Source of the DNA: Eretmocerus hayati
Lineage: Eukaryota; Arthropoda; Insecta; Hymenoptera; Aphelinidae
DNA: 64,000 bases
Direction of reading: 5' to 3'
NCBI GenBank assembly: GCA_029851415.1
Contig: CM056741.1
Coordinates: 68,624,282-68,688,281, forward strand
This document shows, piece by piece, positions 44,528 through 57,500 of the stretch. Made by a program: the position numbers and the translations under genes. The notes beneath the pieces were generated by a model. It worked only from the letters and a program-made list of their open reading frames with translations. It searched no databases and had not been told where the DNA came from. How positions within the stretch are numbered: the first letter of the stretch is position 1; the number at the start of each line of letters is the position of its first letter.

Positions 44528-44582
44528 AATAAATGAAAAATTAGATTAATGATGACCAGACGAAAGCTATTGTAATAATAAA
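44528..44582 (+). terminator. Polyadenylation signals of the Osiris-like gene
   Basis: AATAAA at 44528-44533 and again at 44577-44582, 150 and 199 bases after the stop codon. Either would give a short 3' UTR. Confidence 0.6.
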
Positions 44583-45142
44583 GATAACTAACGGGCCACT
44601 CCACGCCATCTTTTGCAGAAATATAAATCATAATGGAGATGGGAGACTTCATTATCCACGTTAAAATACAACCCCCCATACTGGAACATATGTAATATAA
44701 TTTAAAAATCAAGCACGTAAGATAATGTCTGTCAAGACCTTAAACACATCCATGAGTCAATTGTCTCATTTACATCGCTCATCATTTCGATGTTGATCCA
44801 CCCCGGGTGAATTCGCCTCTTCAAAGTGTGAGTATAAAAGTTCTTCTATATTTTTTAAATAGTTCCAGTTATACGAGGAGCTAAGCACGTTCTAGTTCGT
44901 ATCCAAAAATCTGGAACTGTCTCTGACAGCTTGACGAAGTTTGACTTTTCTTACCATTAATATCTCAAAAGAAATTTCCTTATGGGATTCTCCTAACGAA
45001 GCCGTCAAGGATCCTTCTCCAAGGTTTTTATCGAGTCATCTCAGGTGAAAATCGTATATATTTTCATTCTTAAGCGTGTTTCAAGCTGGTGTGAAGATAG
45101 GATTCGTCACGTATTTACAATATATTCACAATCTGAGGAAAC
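44583..45142. other. Downstream intergenic sequence; nothing recognised
   Basis: Short frames only, with no repeat that I could match. Confidence 0.4.
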
Positions 45143-45385
45143 CTTAAGATCATGCGGTAGCCGTGCAAGCTGAATTTTGTTCCCATTTCCCTCGAGTTCT
45201 CTCGCGATTCGGGCTGAACGATAAGTTAGGCCATTCAATATTATTATCTATTTTGAATGGCCTAACTCGTTGTTTAGCCCAAATCACAAAAGAATTCAAG
45301 GAAAATTGGAAGAAAAATGTGTGTTCATTCATAGTGAATACCTATAGGTTAGAATGTACCAGAGTTGTTGAGTTTAAGTCGGTCT
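45143..45385. mobile_element. GGCGATGCGGTCACC MITE family, copy 4 (half)
   Basis: TTAAGATCATGCGGTAGCCG then GTGCAAGCTGAATTTTG resembles the family's left terminus. The first hairpin is intact (GTTAGGCCATTCAATA against TTTGAATGGCCTAAC). Similarity continues to a TAGGTTAGAATGTACC block that matches the element middle in copy 3, then stops, so the right half is missing. Confidence 0.65.
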
Positions 45386-47355
45386 ATAACAATAACTGAA
45401 CAACTCATCTGAAACTTTGTACCACTAAAATTTCCATATAAATGGTGGATGGAACTTTACGGTCGTGGTGCACGGCTAGCGCATGCCTTTGAGGAAATTT
45501 TAGGAAAATCTTCCAAAAGTCGATTATGAACTCGAAACATGCGCGGGGAACAATTTCTGATGAGCCTTGGAGTCATTCATCTTGAGTGAGGGTGAAGAAG
45601 TAACTCCGTCGCAGCCGTTTCTAGAATCGACCGTTTGGCCGAACAAGACTCAGCACGCGCCATATTGTTTTCAGAGATTTCATTCCACAATCAGGCTAGC
45701 CTTTTGGCGAAACGGATGGCCCCTCAGCCTTTTGGCTAAATGGTCGGCCCTTCTTATATAGCCTTTTGGCCAAGAGGCGGGCAGGGCTCAGTCCGTGCAT
45801 ATTCAGGCTTCGCGTCAACTCGTCCTGATGGCATCAAGCTTCATCCATTGACTTTTACTCATGAATAATTTGTGAATACAAGATGCAAGATGAATTATCA
45901 AATGATAGAGTGTATTTGTCGCAACTTGAGGTTGTTCATCCATGACTTCTTGATACAAATCATCTAATTGATGTATAAGAACTGCGGTTTATAGTTATCT
46001 CATCATCATGACTTTCTGATCATCAGAATTCGATTATCATTAGCACACGATGAAGTTCAATGACACCTAAGATTAAAATACAATCTTTTCCTCAATATGA
46101 GAGATTTTGCTAGTGCTCTTTGAGATTGCATCTAATACGCCCACCAGGAGGCGGTAAAACCGTTCCTGAAACTCGTGAGAGTTATCTGGGATCGAGGAAG
46201 GGAGGTATGCATGTATTGAACACAAGTTTGTTGATGCTCGGGATATCAGGGCCTCTGTCTCGCACAATTGTTGATATGAACACACTCAACCGTTCCATAC
46301 TTGTTTACAAACTAAGAACGACGTTCTCGCGGGGCAACCATTGCCCGGTCGCCGCGTGTTTTGCTGCTTCAAATTCAGGGGCGTCAAAACCTCTCCTCGC
46401 AGCGTCTTGTCAGGACGCGGACCTTATGTGGGGAACTAAAAAAAAAAATAAAAATTTTGGAGGGACAGGACAGGTATTATGAACTGAACGTGAATAAAAA
46501 GTAGGAGTGGTCTTATCTGTAGTGTGATTTTGGGACAATATATGACAAGTATATCAAGGTTTGGTTGGCGATGCCTAGTTTATGGACAGTTATGTGTCGA
46601 CGAGAGTCTTGGTACATCTTGAAGATTATTAATCACGGGCTCTCTGGCACTCTGTCTCACTACAAACTCATCCATCACAAAATGATAACACTTTCTACTC
46701 GGAGAACTCAGCTGGAGAAGCTTACTTCAAAAACTGAGAATTATTTACGCCGAGCCGCGGTGCAGTGTCACAAACAGCGAATTCACTCTCGGAACACTAA
46801 CCTCAACTTAGCCCTGATGTAAACATAGCGAGAGTGAGAGGAATAGTGATATTCTTAGGCGCCCTATAGCGTCTGCATGTAGCGCCAATTTCGAAATTGT
46901 TCGTCATCCGGGAATTTTGAATTTTATGACGAGACCTTCACGCGGAGTCCTTGGTACTCTGCTTTAGCCTCTTGAATTCAAGAAGCATTTTTGGTTAGCT
47001 CTTGAATGACAAGACGCACCATACCTGTTTTGACGCCCCTGATCGAGAAAACCCACACGTGTCACATCTGTAGTTTCCGACTTGGCTCTTCAAATTGCGC
47101 TCATTAGTAGTGTCTTTTGTGGTTCGAGTCACAGATTCTCCCAACGTCGGGTCGTTCGTGCACTTATGCCTCTACTGGTTAAAGTCGAAACCTCGGTCAG
47201 GGCATCAATCAAGGGATGTTGATTTGAGTTCAATGTATGGCCTTCGTGTCAACATTGACCTATGAATTTTTTTAATTCATTGCTGTAGAAATCTTTGTAA
47301 TTCAGTCTCGCATTGCTCGATGTGAACTACTTAACTCGATCGCGGGAAATTCAAA
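45386..47355. other. No recognisable gene
   Basis: Three imperfect AGCCTTTTGGC units of about 30 bp occur near 45698, 45726 and 45760. A (A)n run lies near 46440. Open frames at 46120-46482 and 46565-46822 have no recognisable motif. Confidence 0.4.
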
Positions 47356-47820
47356 TCATATTAAATGCTCGAATCGGCGTATGCGATCAATTTTAATCAG
47401 CGGAGTTTTGCTGATATTAGTGACATAGACAGATATTAGATATTTCTGATATCTACCTATGCACCTTCAAGGCACCTCACAATTTGAGTGTCGCAACTTG
47501 AAGGATTTTGATGGAGAATTTAAATACATGAAATGAGATGAGATATGAAAAATTTGGACTCTACGCTGATGTTGGTGCGTTTTGCCTTTCCTCGACGGAT
47601 CCGGCTCTTCAGGGGGACTGAAGGGATCTGTCAGGTTAGTCATGTATTTGAATTCTCCATCAGAATCCTTCAAGTTGCGACACTCAAATTGTGAGGTGCC
47701 TTGAAGGTACATAGGTAGAGATATCAGAAATATCTAACATCTGTCTATGTCACTAATATCAGCAAAACTCTGCTGATTAAAACTGATCCCATACGCCGAT
47801 TCGAGCATTTAATATGATTC
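47356..47820. repeat. Palindromic element with about 175-bp arms
   Basis: AATCATATTAAATGCTCGAA at the left is mirrored by TTCGAGCATTTAATATGATT at the right. The inner halves also pair, for example CACAATTTGAGTGTCGCAAC against GTTGCGACACTCAAATTGTG. The loop is about 47530-47635. No target duplication or coding capacity was seen. Confidence 0.85.
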
Positions 47821-48326
47821 GCATTGCTCAAGTTATCATTAAAGTTGGATGGAAGAATTAATTCTCCAATATCAAGCTTAACCTCTTTATTGAGATAGAG
47901 TAACCTAACTCGAGAATTAAATAAGCAAATCATCGATTGATACATCCAAAAAGTTGCAAGCCCATCAGCAATATCCCCAAGATCGGTTGGCTACAATAGT
48001 TCTACCATATATTGGCGGCTCTCGCAAAATTAGATCGCCAACGTGTCACCTGGCTTCGATCCCGACGCAATCTCAACACGCTTGAGTCGAGTGAATTGTT
48101 CATCTTCGCTCAAGATGAAATGCTCCAAGGCTCATCAGAAATCATTTGTCACGCATGTTTCGAGCTAATAATCGACTTTTTGAAAGATTTTTCTTACATT
48201 TCCTCAAGGTTTCTCTGAAATTTCTCTAAAGTTTGACCTCGAATCGTGAATATATTGTTAATACCAGACGAATCTGACCTTCCCACCAGCATGAAACAAG
48301 CTTAAGCATATATATATTCAAAATAA
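47821..48326. other. No recognised gene
   Basis: An open stretch at 48012-48218 (LAKLDRQRVTWLRSRRNLNT) looks protein-like but has no recognised family, flanking splice sites or ATG of good context. Confidence 0.3.
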
Positions 48327-49158
48327 GGTAAGTGTACCCAACTTGCCTCTGTACCCAACTTGCCCCCATATGCCGATCTCAGGAATGGGCGCTCGTTGAC
48401 CTTCCCGCAATTTTTTTTTACGTTTGTTATGTTAAAATATGAGAAAATACGTAGTTTTCAACGACCCCGGATCATTTCTGCGTTCTCCAGAAAATATAAA
48501 GTGAGTTTTCCATTTTTCATGTTTGCACGGCTAAGAAATCACCGAGGAAATCGCGTTCACTAGAACCGGTGCCAATTTATTTTTATTCGACCAATCTTGA
48601 CGTACCTTAGCGCATTCGATTCCTTGTTTCAAGATCTTCAAAATCCGCTCTTCAGGGTTGCAGAACTCTGATCTGAAGCGATTTTATGTACAAAACACGA
48701 AGATGGTTTGAGAATCAAGAAGTCCGACACCGGTGTGTACCCAACATGCCCCCATTTGGTTATTTCGGAAAGGCGTGCAGTATGGCTTTTTCTACCACTC
48801 AGAACGTGTTTAACACGTCAAAATAAGTCGGAAACGATGTCTTGGGCCAGCTCAAAGCTACAAATGTCGCTGCACGGTGATCAAAACGGATCAAAGCGAT
48901 TTTATTCACTTCATCGCCGATTGACATTGTTTTAAATGATGGGGGCAAGTTGGGTACACACTTTTGTAAACTCTCAAAAATCACCTTTTGGGAGAATTCA
49001 AACAGTTCGGCTCCACTTCATCCAAATTGGACGTATCTTAGTTCATTTTAAAGGTCTTGAGACAAGCTTCGAAATGAGTTGAAGTACGTTGGAATATATT
49101 GAGATTAGCCAGAATTATTAAGAAAATGGCTTAATGGAGGCAAGTTGGGTACACTGAC
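48327..49158. repeat. GTACCCAAC-ended dispersed element, copy B
   Basis: The left end GGTAAGTGTACCCAACTTGC is followed by a second GTACCCAACTTGCCCCC. The right end, reverse complement, is GGTCAGTGTACCCAACTTGC. Internal GTACCCAACATGCCCCC and GGGGGCAAGTTGGGTACAC strings suggest several element ends in one block. It resembles 5407-6410. The GACGTATCTTAGTTCATTTT..GAGTTGAAGTACGTT module near 49030-49090 is shared with the palindrome at 27305. Confidence 0.65.
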
Positions 49159-51270
49159 CTCATGTATTTTCCGAAGTATAATTCTCTCGATTCACATTCC
49201 TGATCCGAACTATGAATTTTTTTCCTTGGATAACACGATCTTAGAGTCTCGCAATTTGTAGAGTAGAACGGATAAAAAATAAAATAACTCTGATGTTTTG
49301 CATTTTTTGTCTTTCTCAAACAATGATGATTTCTTCTAACAGAGATCCTTTCTCACAAAGACGATTATGACTATGACTCCAAGGACTGATAAGAAGATTC
49401 GGAGAAACGTTTCCAAGAAATATTTTAGAGCTGGACAGTGGGTCGGGAGACCGGAAATGTTGAGGTGAGGAAATGAAAAATTCCTCTTGGGGTTGTGTTT
49501 CTACAAAGTTCCATGGGTCATTTCCCCGCAAGGATCGAAATCATTTGCCGGGAAGTATTACTTATTGAAATAGTTACTCAACTCCCAAGAAAATGCGATG
49601 TGGAACAGATATACGTATATCACCACACCAACATTTTCGTTGATATTCTGAGAGAAAACAATCGAAAATGAGAGATACGAATCCTTTACGTGCACATAAT
49701 GACGTTTCCAATACATAATGTAAGAAATCGGCATAGCTTCACAAATTTCTCAGAACTTTGTAGTCTAATTCCTGAATTTGATGATACAATTCCCATCAGG
49801 ATTCTCAATATCTATAAACTCTAAATTTCATTTCATGTAGAAGTATCCTTCGGGCGCATTGCAATCATTCGTTCGAATGCTTTATCCTCGGGAGAATATC
49901 ACAGAGATTTGCCAAAGTTCAAATTTGGACATAGATCAGAGATGAACCGCACATCATATTTAATCACGCCTGCAAGAACTGGTTAATAAGAACGCGACCG
50001 TTATCGTTTTGCTTGGTCACTGGAACACACCAATGAACGAACGTATGAGCGGTCTCTCTTTTCCTCCTTTTTTTCCGCCTCACATATTGTTTCACGAAAA
50101 AGCTGATGACTATAATAAAAGAATATGGCAGATTTAAATGAAGGAGAAATAATCAGATCGACGGAAATATATTTATATCGTCGATACGGTGCCCCGCACC
50201 CGCAACTCGCAACGATTCAACCGTTACACTATATTGCAAACGCTGAAAAAGCCACATTAACATAACGGGGTTCTTGCACATGTATGTCTCCATCTTTTGA
50301 TTCTGATGATTCTCTTCTCGTTCATTCTGTATTCGTCATCGAGCAGATCGAATGTACGCGTAGTACACCTGTTTGTGCTTAATAAGCAAAGATACTTGAA
50401 CCGATTCAGGTGCACTGTAGTGTCTTTACCTTCTGAGGAGAGCAAGAAATGTCTTAATAACTTGTTACTCTGAGGACTGGTAGACAGAGAGCATGTGTCA
50501 GTTCGATCAAATCACAATTTAGTGGGACATGGCTTCGTGGTGATTCAAGGGAAAACTGGACCGATGCTCATGTCTTTGAACTTCTGGGGTGAAATCTGCA
50601 ATATACGCGAGGTTCTCTGTAAAATGTGTTGTGACACCTCAAGTGATCTTAACAAGGAATCATACCCAAGTTTGATGACAATTGTTCCAATCAAAACTGT
50701 CGCATACGTTGATGGTATGAGTGGATGATAGTGGCTATCGTGTTACAAAACAGCTCTATTATGTTGGGTTACAGATGGACTTTGATCTTACAACAGAGTG
50801 CAGGGGGATGAAATCGTTCTTTTGTGAGTATGGCAATCTATAAATATCTGAAACCCCTAACACTCGCGTGGCCTTTGTCATCAGATTTGAAACTGAATGA
50901 ATAGGCTGAGAAAAAAGTAATGTCAGTAGTCCAAGGAATTTCTAGAGATGCGGCCCGAGTTTGTAATATAAAATGTGTTCTCCAATATTATCTAAAATTT
51001 GAAAACATCTCCCACGTAATCAGGAGTCACATTAAATCGCGGTCAAACATCTGGTTCCTTCCTGGAACCTTTATTTATCCTGAATTGAGGTTCGGGCTAG
51101 ATCATTATCTGACACTTGGAATTTTTCATGCCTTCCAAACCTCGATAATTAGGTATTAATTATTCCTCAGACCACGCACCTCTTCCAGCCGCATATTATA
51201 CTTCAATCAATTTTTCATTACTCTAACCTAAAAATGCCACGTTTAAATAGCATTTTAGGGTTCTCGTGAT
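49159..51270. other. No recognised gene
   Basis: One open stretch (50495-50728) includes MSLNFWGEICNIREVLCKM and ends near a GTATGAGT donor-like site. It has several cysteines but no family I recognise. The rest is AT-rich with short frames. Confidence 0.3.
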
Positions 51271-51276
51271 GAAAAA

Positions 51277-51398
51277 ATATATCCGCACCTCGCTTGCAAG
51301 CCCATTTTGAGCACTGGAGGACATGTCTGTCTCGCTTCGCTCGATAGACAAACTGTCCTAATGCCCAAAATGGGCTACCGCGCTCAGTGCGGAAATAT
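51277..51398. repeat. Short palindromic MITE-like element
   Basis: AATATATCCGCACCTCGCTT..AGCCCATTTTGAGCA pairs with TGCCCAAAATGGGCT..GTGCGGAAATATT. The loop is GTCTGTCTCGCTTCGCTCGATAGAC. It is 122 bp, non-coding and GC-richer than its surroundings. Confidence 0.65.
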
Positions 51399-51499
51399 TA
51401 TTTCTTTGATCATCCCACTCCCTCCACATCGATCAGTGAGAAGTCATTGAACTTAAGCTGATTTCCGAGCCACACTTTAGTGCATACATGCACTTTGGT

Positions 51500-51735
51500 T
51501 TCACTCAGCATCACTGATGAGTAATTCAAACAATCCAGGAATATTTCAGTGCTTCTTGGGTCCCGGCAGATCTTATCCACCCTGAAGTTTCAGCCTTGCC
51601 TCACTGACAAATCAGTGGACATAGCTGAAACTCCACTATTTTTTGCTGAAACTTTAGTGAATATAATCTGCCGGGACCCTTGAAGCACTGAAATATCCAT
51701 GGATTGTTTAAATTATTCATCAGTGATGCTCACTG
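51500..51735. repeat. Palindromic element with about 110-bp arms
   Basis: ACTCAGCATCACTGATGAGT..GGAATATTTCAGTGCTTC..GGGTCCCGGCAGAT is mirrored by ATCTGCCGGGACCC..GAAGCACTGAAATATCC..ATCAGTGATGCTCACT. The motif CACTGA/TCAGTG recurs in the flanking bases. No open frame. Confidence 0.8.
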
Positions 51736-51847
51736 CAACTTCTGTGACGTGGCCTCTTCCGATTCCTCAAGGTCACTGATGTTCAAGCATGACTTCAGAG
51801 TATAATCACTGGAGTTGAATTGTACATTCACTGGAGCTGTGTATAAT

Positions 51848-52996
51848 CGTCAACCGGGGTTACTTTGAACAGACGGGGTAACTTTGAACACTCGAGATAC
51901 AAGTTTTTAATTTTCAAAATCAGCCAAATAGTGATGCGCAAGGGTTCTAGAAGTAATTTGCTTGATAGTAGTATACGTGAACAATATTTTGCACCGATGT
52001 GGGGGTCTCTATCAGCTGTAAGAGAGTTTTCAACAAACTTTCTGGATGGCATGATTTAGGAGCGAAGAGAATTTGCTCTAAATAATTGGTCTCGTTTGAG
52101 CACTTCCAGGGCGAATCCAAGTCCCCTGCGCTAGATTTCATTGATCTCTACCGATATCTTGGAGAATCCATCGTTATGATGAGATATTTTCATCTTGACT
52201 CAATTTTGTAGGGTAAAAACTGAAAAGTCTGGATTTTTTCTCCAGACCAGGGTAACTTCGAACACTTGAATGGGAGAATACATGCTTTCTCGACAAATGA
52301 GATAACTTTGAACACTTGAATGGGAGAATACATGCTTTTTCGACCAATGGGGTAACTTTGAACACTTCAAAAAACCGTAGTCACTCAAAAATCGGGCTAA
52401 CTCTAGATCATACAAATTAATTCTTGTATTCCGATAATTCTCGATTTTGAGATTTCTGGTTGGGTTCATTGGATCTTCAGAATACCCTACTTGACTCTTT
52501 CAGTTATTATACACGGAGAACCGAACATTTCTGGATTAGATTAGAACTTTGTATAAGCAAATTTTTCCATACAAATGCAGATTTTAATCACAACTTAGAT
52601 GATTTCTTGAAACTACTCATTTATTGTTTGAGCCTTTGTTCCAACTTCAGAAAACCCGAAATGAGTCTATAATACCTTTCTGAATGCAAACATATCATAT
52701 AGAGACAGACATAAAGCATTGCCATGTCCATTACCGAGGATCTTACGTTTAAATAATCTTAGTGTTCAAAGTTACCCCAACTAGGGTGTCTAACTTTGAA
52801 CACCTTTCAAATGCTTATAACTTTCGTCGACAACATCCAATTGGACTCTACTAAGGTGCAATCAAAAGCTAAGACAATAAGCTTTCAATTGAATCTAGAT
52901 ACAATGCCATTATAATGTGAGAAGTACAAGTTATAGGGAAATTACGAGCAAAATTTTCAAAAAGTATTCAAAGTAACCCCGGTTGACCGGTTGACG
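51848..52996. mobile_element. GTCAACCGGGGTTACTTTGAAC-ended element (1.15 kb)
   Basis: CGTCAACCGGGGTTACTTTG at the left and CAAAGTAACCCCGGTTGACC at the right form the terminal inverted repeat. GGGGTAACTTTGAACA strings recur inside, including an approximately 50-bp tandem unit at about 52250, 52301 and 52351. It is related to 30415-32722 and 59242-59455. No transposase seen. Confidence 0.75.
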
Positions 52997-53132
52997 GAAA
53001 CGCACTTCCATCAGGGGAAGTTGATACGAGATTAAGTGATATTCAGTACCTTCTCACCGATGGAAAAGTTGCTTTTCCGCACGTGTCACTTCGCACTTCC
53101 ACCCGCGTTGTGTATACTATTTTTTGTGCTGA

Positions 53133-53462
53133 CAAGGGGAGGTCTAACCTTGCGGGTCCAGTATACGTCTCACACTTTGGGAATCATCTCGTTTTGGTGA
53201 AAAATGGAGGTATCTCTGAGGGTTTGATCCCATGGGTCTCCTATCCTGAGATACAGCTATGGAGGTTAGCATTGCTACCATAGGCCTATGTTGAAAAATT
53301 GTATGTATAGATATAGTAACAAGGCTAACCTCCATACTGTATCTCGGTATAGGAGGCTCATGGGATCGAACCCTTGGATATAATTCCATTTTGCACCAAA
53401 ACAACATGATTCCCAGAGTTTCATCAAGATCCGTGTTCCGCAAGGTTGGACCTCTTCTTGTG
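53133..53462. repeat. Palindromic element with about 150-bp arms
   Basis: CAAGGGGAGGTCTAACCTTG..CATGGGTCTCCTAT..GGAGGTTAGCATTG pairs with AAGGCTAACCTCCAT..ATAGGAGGCTCATGGG..CAAGGTTGGACCTCTTCTTG. The loop is near 53290-53320. Non-coding. Confidence 0.8.
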
Positions 53463-54538
53463 AGTGCGGAAACCTGTCTACCTTCTATGGCCAACGTAAT
53501 TTGGAGTTGAGAAAGCATAAAGGAGCGGGTCGGAGTCGGGGGAGCGAGTTCCACTTTGAGAATGATTCTGATATAAGTATATAATGGTAATTATTATCTT
53601 GAAAGACGTAGTTAATAAAACTCACTGAGTTTCTCTGAAAAACAAAGTTTATTTTTATTACTTATGCTATATTACAAATAAGATATTTACAGTATTTACA
53701 ATGATGTAGGTTCTTACCTGAAAAACAAAGAAACGACATTCAAAGTTCATTAACCTACGTCGTTTCTTTAATCACAATAATATTGCTCAACTTTTATGAA
53801 TTCACTTGTGTACAATCTTTTCTCTTTACATGTCTGTCTCATCCCTCATTCTCTCTCTCTTTCACTAATGGCTTAACAGATATCTATTTTATCACCCGCG
53901 CATAAGCGTGGCAAAATTCAAATAAAGAAATATATTTCTTTACAAGTATATCATATCTGATCAAAGCTTCGAAGCTGTTTGTGCGAAGAATTGATGTCGA
54001 TGGAGATTTCCCTCAAGATTTCTAGATAAAATGATCGGCCTGTTTGCTTGGTGATGTTTCTTTGATAATATCTAGACTGCGACACTGAATTTGAAGTACT
54101 TTTGGGAGCAGCTTCTAAAAATTTTCGTACATTTCTTCAATAGTTTCCTAGGTGTCGGTGGGGAGTCGTCGAATTCAAATTCTGTTATAGATTCTTCAGA
54201 AATGAACCACGTTCAGGTTACACCAGGGGAATCTCGACGAAAACTGTCAGAAACATTCTGGACACGTTCCAACAGAATCTCCGCCATGTTCCCGGGATGT
54301 TCTCGAAAAGCTCTGTCGCCGAGTGATTTCTTGAGAGATTCCAGATAACGAGTATGAGTACATTGATTCATTTTTGAACCTTCTGGTGAAGAATGGAACT
54401 GGATGAGAAGCTATTAAAGTATACCTTCGATAGATCGGCTCAAAGAAGAGGAGATCTCCAACATCTACCTCGTTCCAAGTTATATGAAACTAACACTCAG
54501 CATGGAAACTGTGAGTTGACTGTAAATTACTCCTTACT
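53463..54538. other. No recognised gene
   Basis: A small inverted pair (GATGTAGGTTCTTAC..AAAGAAACGAC against GTCGTTTCTTT near 53705-53775) and short frames only. Confidence 0.35.
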
Positions 54539-54542
54539 TTAA

Positions 54543-57500
54543 GGGGGTTCGGAAGCTCTACTTTTACTGACCTAGGGAACCGCATGTGAGCTGAGTCTAG
54601 TGACTGATACGTGACTTGGTGGTGTCTATTCATAGACATCTATCTCAAGCACTCGACAGCCTGACATGAGTAGAGATGAATTTGTTCCATAGAGATTTGG
54701 TGTGATATCTCTATGGTTTGATATTCATCTTTGTCACAGCTGGTCACTGCCTTAGAATGAACTTCTTTGCTGTTTGTTACACACATAAGTGTGTGTTTCT
54801 AAGTGCGAAAATTTATGCAGAGGACTTGAAAATTCTCTGTATGAATTGATGCAATGTTATACTTGGCATTTTATATGCAATCACATGCATTTTGCATGCA
54901 CCAGTGGAGATTTAAATTCCTAAATACAATACTGCAGCGTACTTTCCAAAACTGCACCTTGGATACTGTCTTAATACATCTTCCTCAGAATTACACCGTA
55001 AATGTGCATCCTGGCATGCCTAGTTATGTGTATTACTTAAATACCTTGCATTTTTTATGGACCCCAACAGTGGGTGCATTTGTTATGCAGTGATATAAAC
55101 AAACAGATGGCTGAACCAGGACATTCGACTGTGAGCGGAGGGAAGCCAAACATTTCTGTTATCCAAATAGAGATTTCAGAACAGATGAATCTTCATTCCT
55201 GCTCAACCTGGCATTCTAGTTGAATATCTTGCATATTTTATGCACCTGAAGAGTGGGTGCATTTGTTATGCAGTGATATGAACAAATAGATGGCTGAACC
55301 AGGACATTTGACTGTAAGCGGAGGGAAGGCAAACACTGCTGTTATCCAAATAGAGATTTCAGAACAGATGAATCTTCATTCCTGCTCAACCTGGTATTCT
55401 AGTTGAATATCTTGCATTTTTTATGCACCCAAACAGTGGGTGCATTTGTTATGCAGTGATATGAACAAACAGATGGCTGAACCAGGACATTCGACTGTAA
55501 GCGAAGGGAAGCCAAACATTTCTGTTATCCAAATAGAGATTTCAGAACAGATGAATCTTCATTCCTGCTCAACCTGGTATTCTAGTTGAATATCTTGCAT
55601 TTTTTATGCACCCAAACAGTGGGTGCATTTGTTATGCAGTGATATGAACAAACAGATGGCTGAACCAGGACATTCGACTGTAAGCGAAGGGAAGCCAAAC
55701 ATTTCTGTTATCCAAATAGAGATTTCAGAACAGATGAATCTCCATCCCTGCTCACTTCTAAACCTCAAAAATGCCAGGATCTGGTATCCGTTGAGGCAAG
55801 AAAGCAGTTGAGCTCTAAATACTGAGTAGGGTTGCTTCCATCGATGAAGCGTCCCATCATCATCAGACAAGTATCTGAAAGTATGTAATAGATAATATTC
55901 AGGAACAGTATCCAGTCCACATCATTTCGCAGAGGTGAATTCTGTATCATTTTGGAACTTATTTATTGCTAGATCCTGGGAAATGCCAATTTTTGGACAT
56001 GATTTTCTCCAACGATTCAAATTTGGGCCTTTTCATTAGACCTCAAAATGTAGATTAGAGATCTGATACTTACCCAATCTGAACACTTGAAAAGTTGTAT
56101 GATTCCTAAATACTGTAACTATTAGGGACAGTGGAGAGAAATAGATTGACCTCTAAGGAAGCACCTATGTGAGGCCAAGACATGGGTGATCAAGTTCTGC
56201 ATGCACCTTGAAGCAGAAATTTTCTCAAGGTTTCAATAACTAATTCTCATACACAATAGGATGAAGGCATGAGTCAGGCTCGGTATGATTCATAAGAGCT
56301 AAAAGTATTCAGTCGTGCATGGTCCTGCAACTTTTGTAGTACATAACCTTATGATAAAGTTTAAGGATATTCTTCAAAGAATAACTGAAAACCATGAAGA
56401 TTATTACAACACAACAGTCAGGTAAATCTTACCATACATGGGCAGTTCAGAGCATGAATTGATTGGCCAACTCATTGTACTCTTACTGAGTGTACATACT
56501 GAATGTAGCAAATTGTCTAATCGGAAAAACACACCATATGGACCATGAAATTCTCCAAGGGTGGCCAAGAACTGCTGAGAAAGTTGCTATGAGCCTACAC
56601 TTCCTGAAGAGTGCAGTTAGACTTCCAGAAACTCTGGATGAGTTTCGAGCCAGAACGTAGAACTCCATCTTAAACTCCGAGGTCCTGGGAATAACAAAAA
56701 ATCAAGAAAATGTCTTTAATGACAATTCAAACCAATTCTATTAGATAGATCATAATTTTCATCCTCTATTGAATACAAAAACTTGTAGTTGAGGGCTGAT
56801 CCATGAGGAAAATCTCCAAAATTGGAAGTGTTGACATCTAGCCCCATTCAAACACACAGCAACAGCAGCCGACTTATAACCTCGCGCATGAGTAAAATAT
56901 ACGACCTAGCTAGTTGGTTTTGGGTGTGATAGATTCACAATGTCTTCAAGCATGACCGACGTGCATCATTTTGAGAAAAAAGTGCGATTCATTTTGAAAC
57001 TCACGTGCAAAGAAACCGGCATGCATGATGCAAGCAGTCGACGCCGACCGGGCGTTGCTGATGGTTGCATGGGTGACACTGATACGAGCCGATATGGTCT
57101 CACAATTTCACTTTTCACTGGCCCAATATACAATCAACGCTACCCGGAGTGCTTGTATACACTATAGCCAACACATCCAGGGCACTCGCTAGGGCACCCG
57201 GAGGCCCTAAACCATCTACGCGATGCCAGCCGAGAATGAACAATCAAAAGCAGCAAGCTGCTTGCTGACGTCGGCTGCTACGCGAGCCACACGGACACGA
57301 GGGCTAAAGACAATTTTTTGCTGGCAGATTACATGTTTTCACAAAAGACTTTTAGTTCTCTTGTTAAGCTGAAAACTTGATGGAGGCGTGTCTCTTTCAA
57401 ATATTTCAATGAGTTGCAATCAGCTGTTTCGCGGGAGGCGAGACGCCCAGCTCACACGCGTTTGTTCACATTTTGAGTCTTCATGCAGTGTTGATACTAA

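Larger units (their letters stand above)
15241..44582 (+). other. Predicted transcription unit of the Osiris-like gene
   Basis: The span runs from the predicted initiator to the second AATAAA. The four coding exons sum to 891 nt (296 codons plus stop). The junction phases 0, 1 and 1 all agree, and every intron is GT..AG. Intron 1 (15760-42454) is about 26.7 kb, roughly 90% of the unit, and consists largely of mobile-element remains. No other exon is needed: exon 1 carries the cysteine pair and exon 2 starts in frame with the central domain. Confidence 0.75.

Noticed and set aside
55010..55755. Regular repeats that might suggest a CRISPR-like array
   Set aside because: Units are 183 bp and contiguous with no spacers, and the genome is animal. 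It is a tandem minisatellite.
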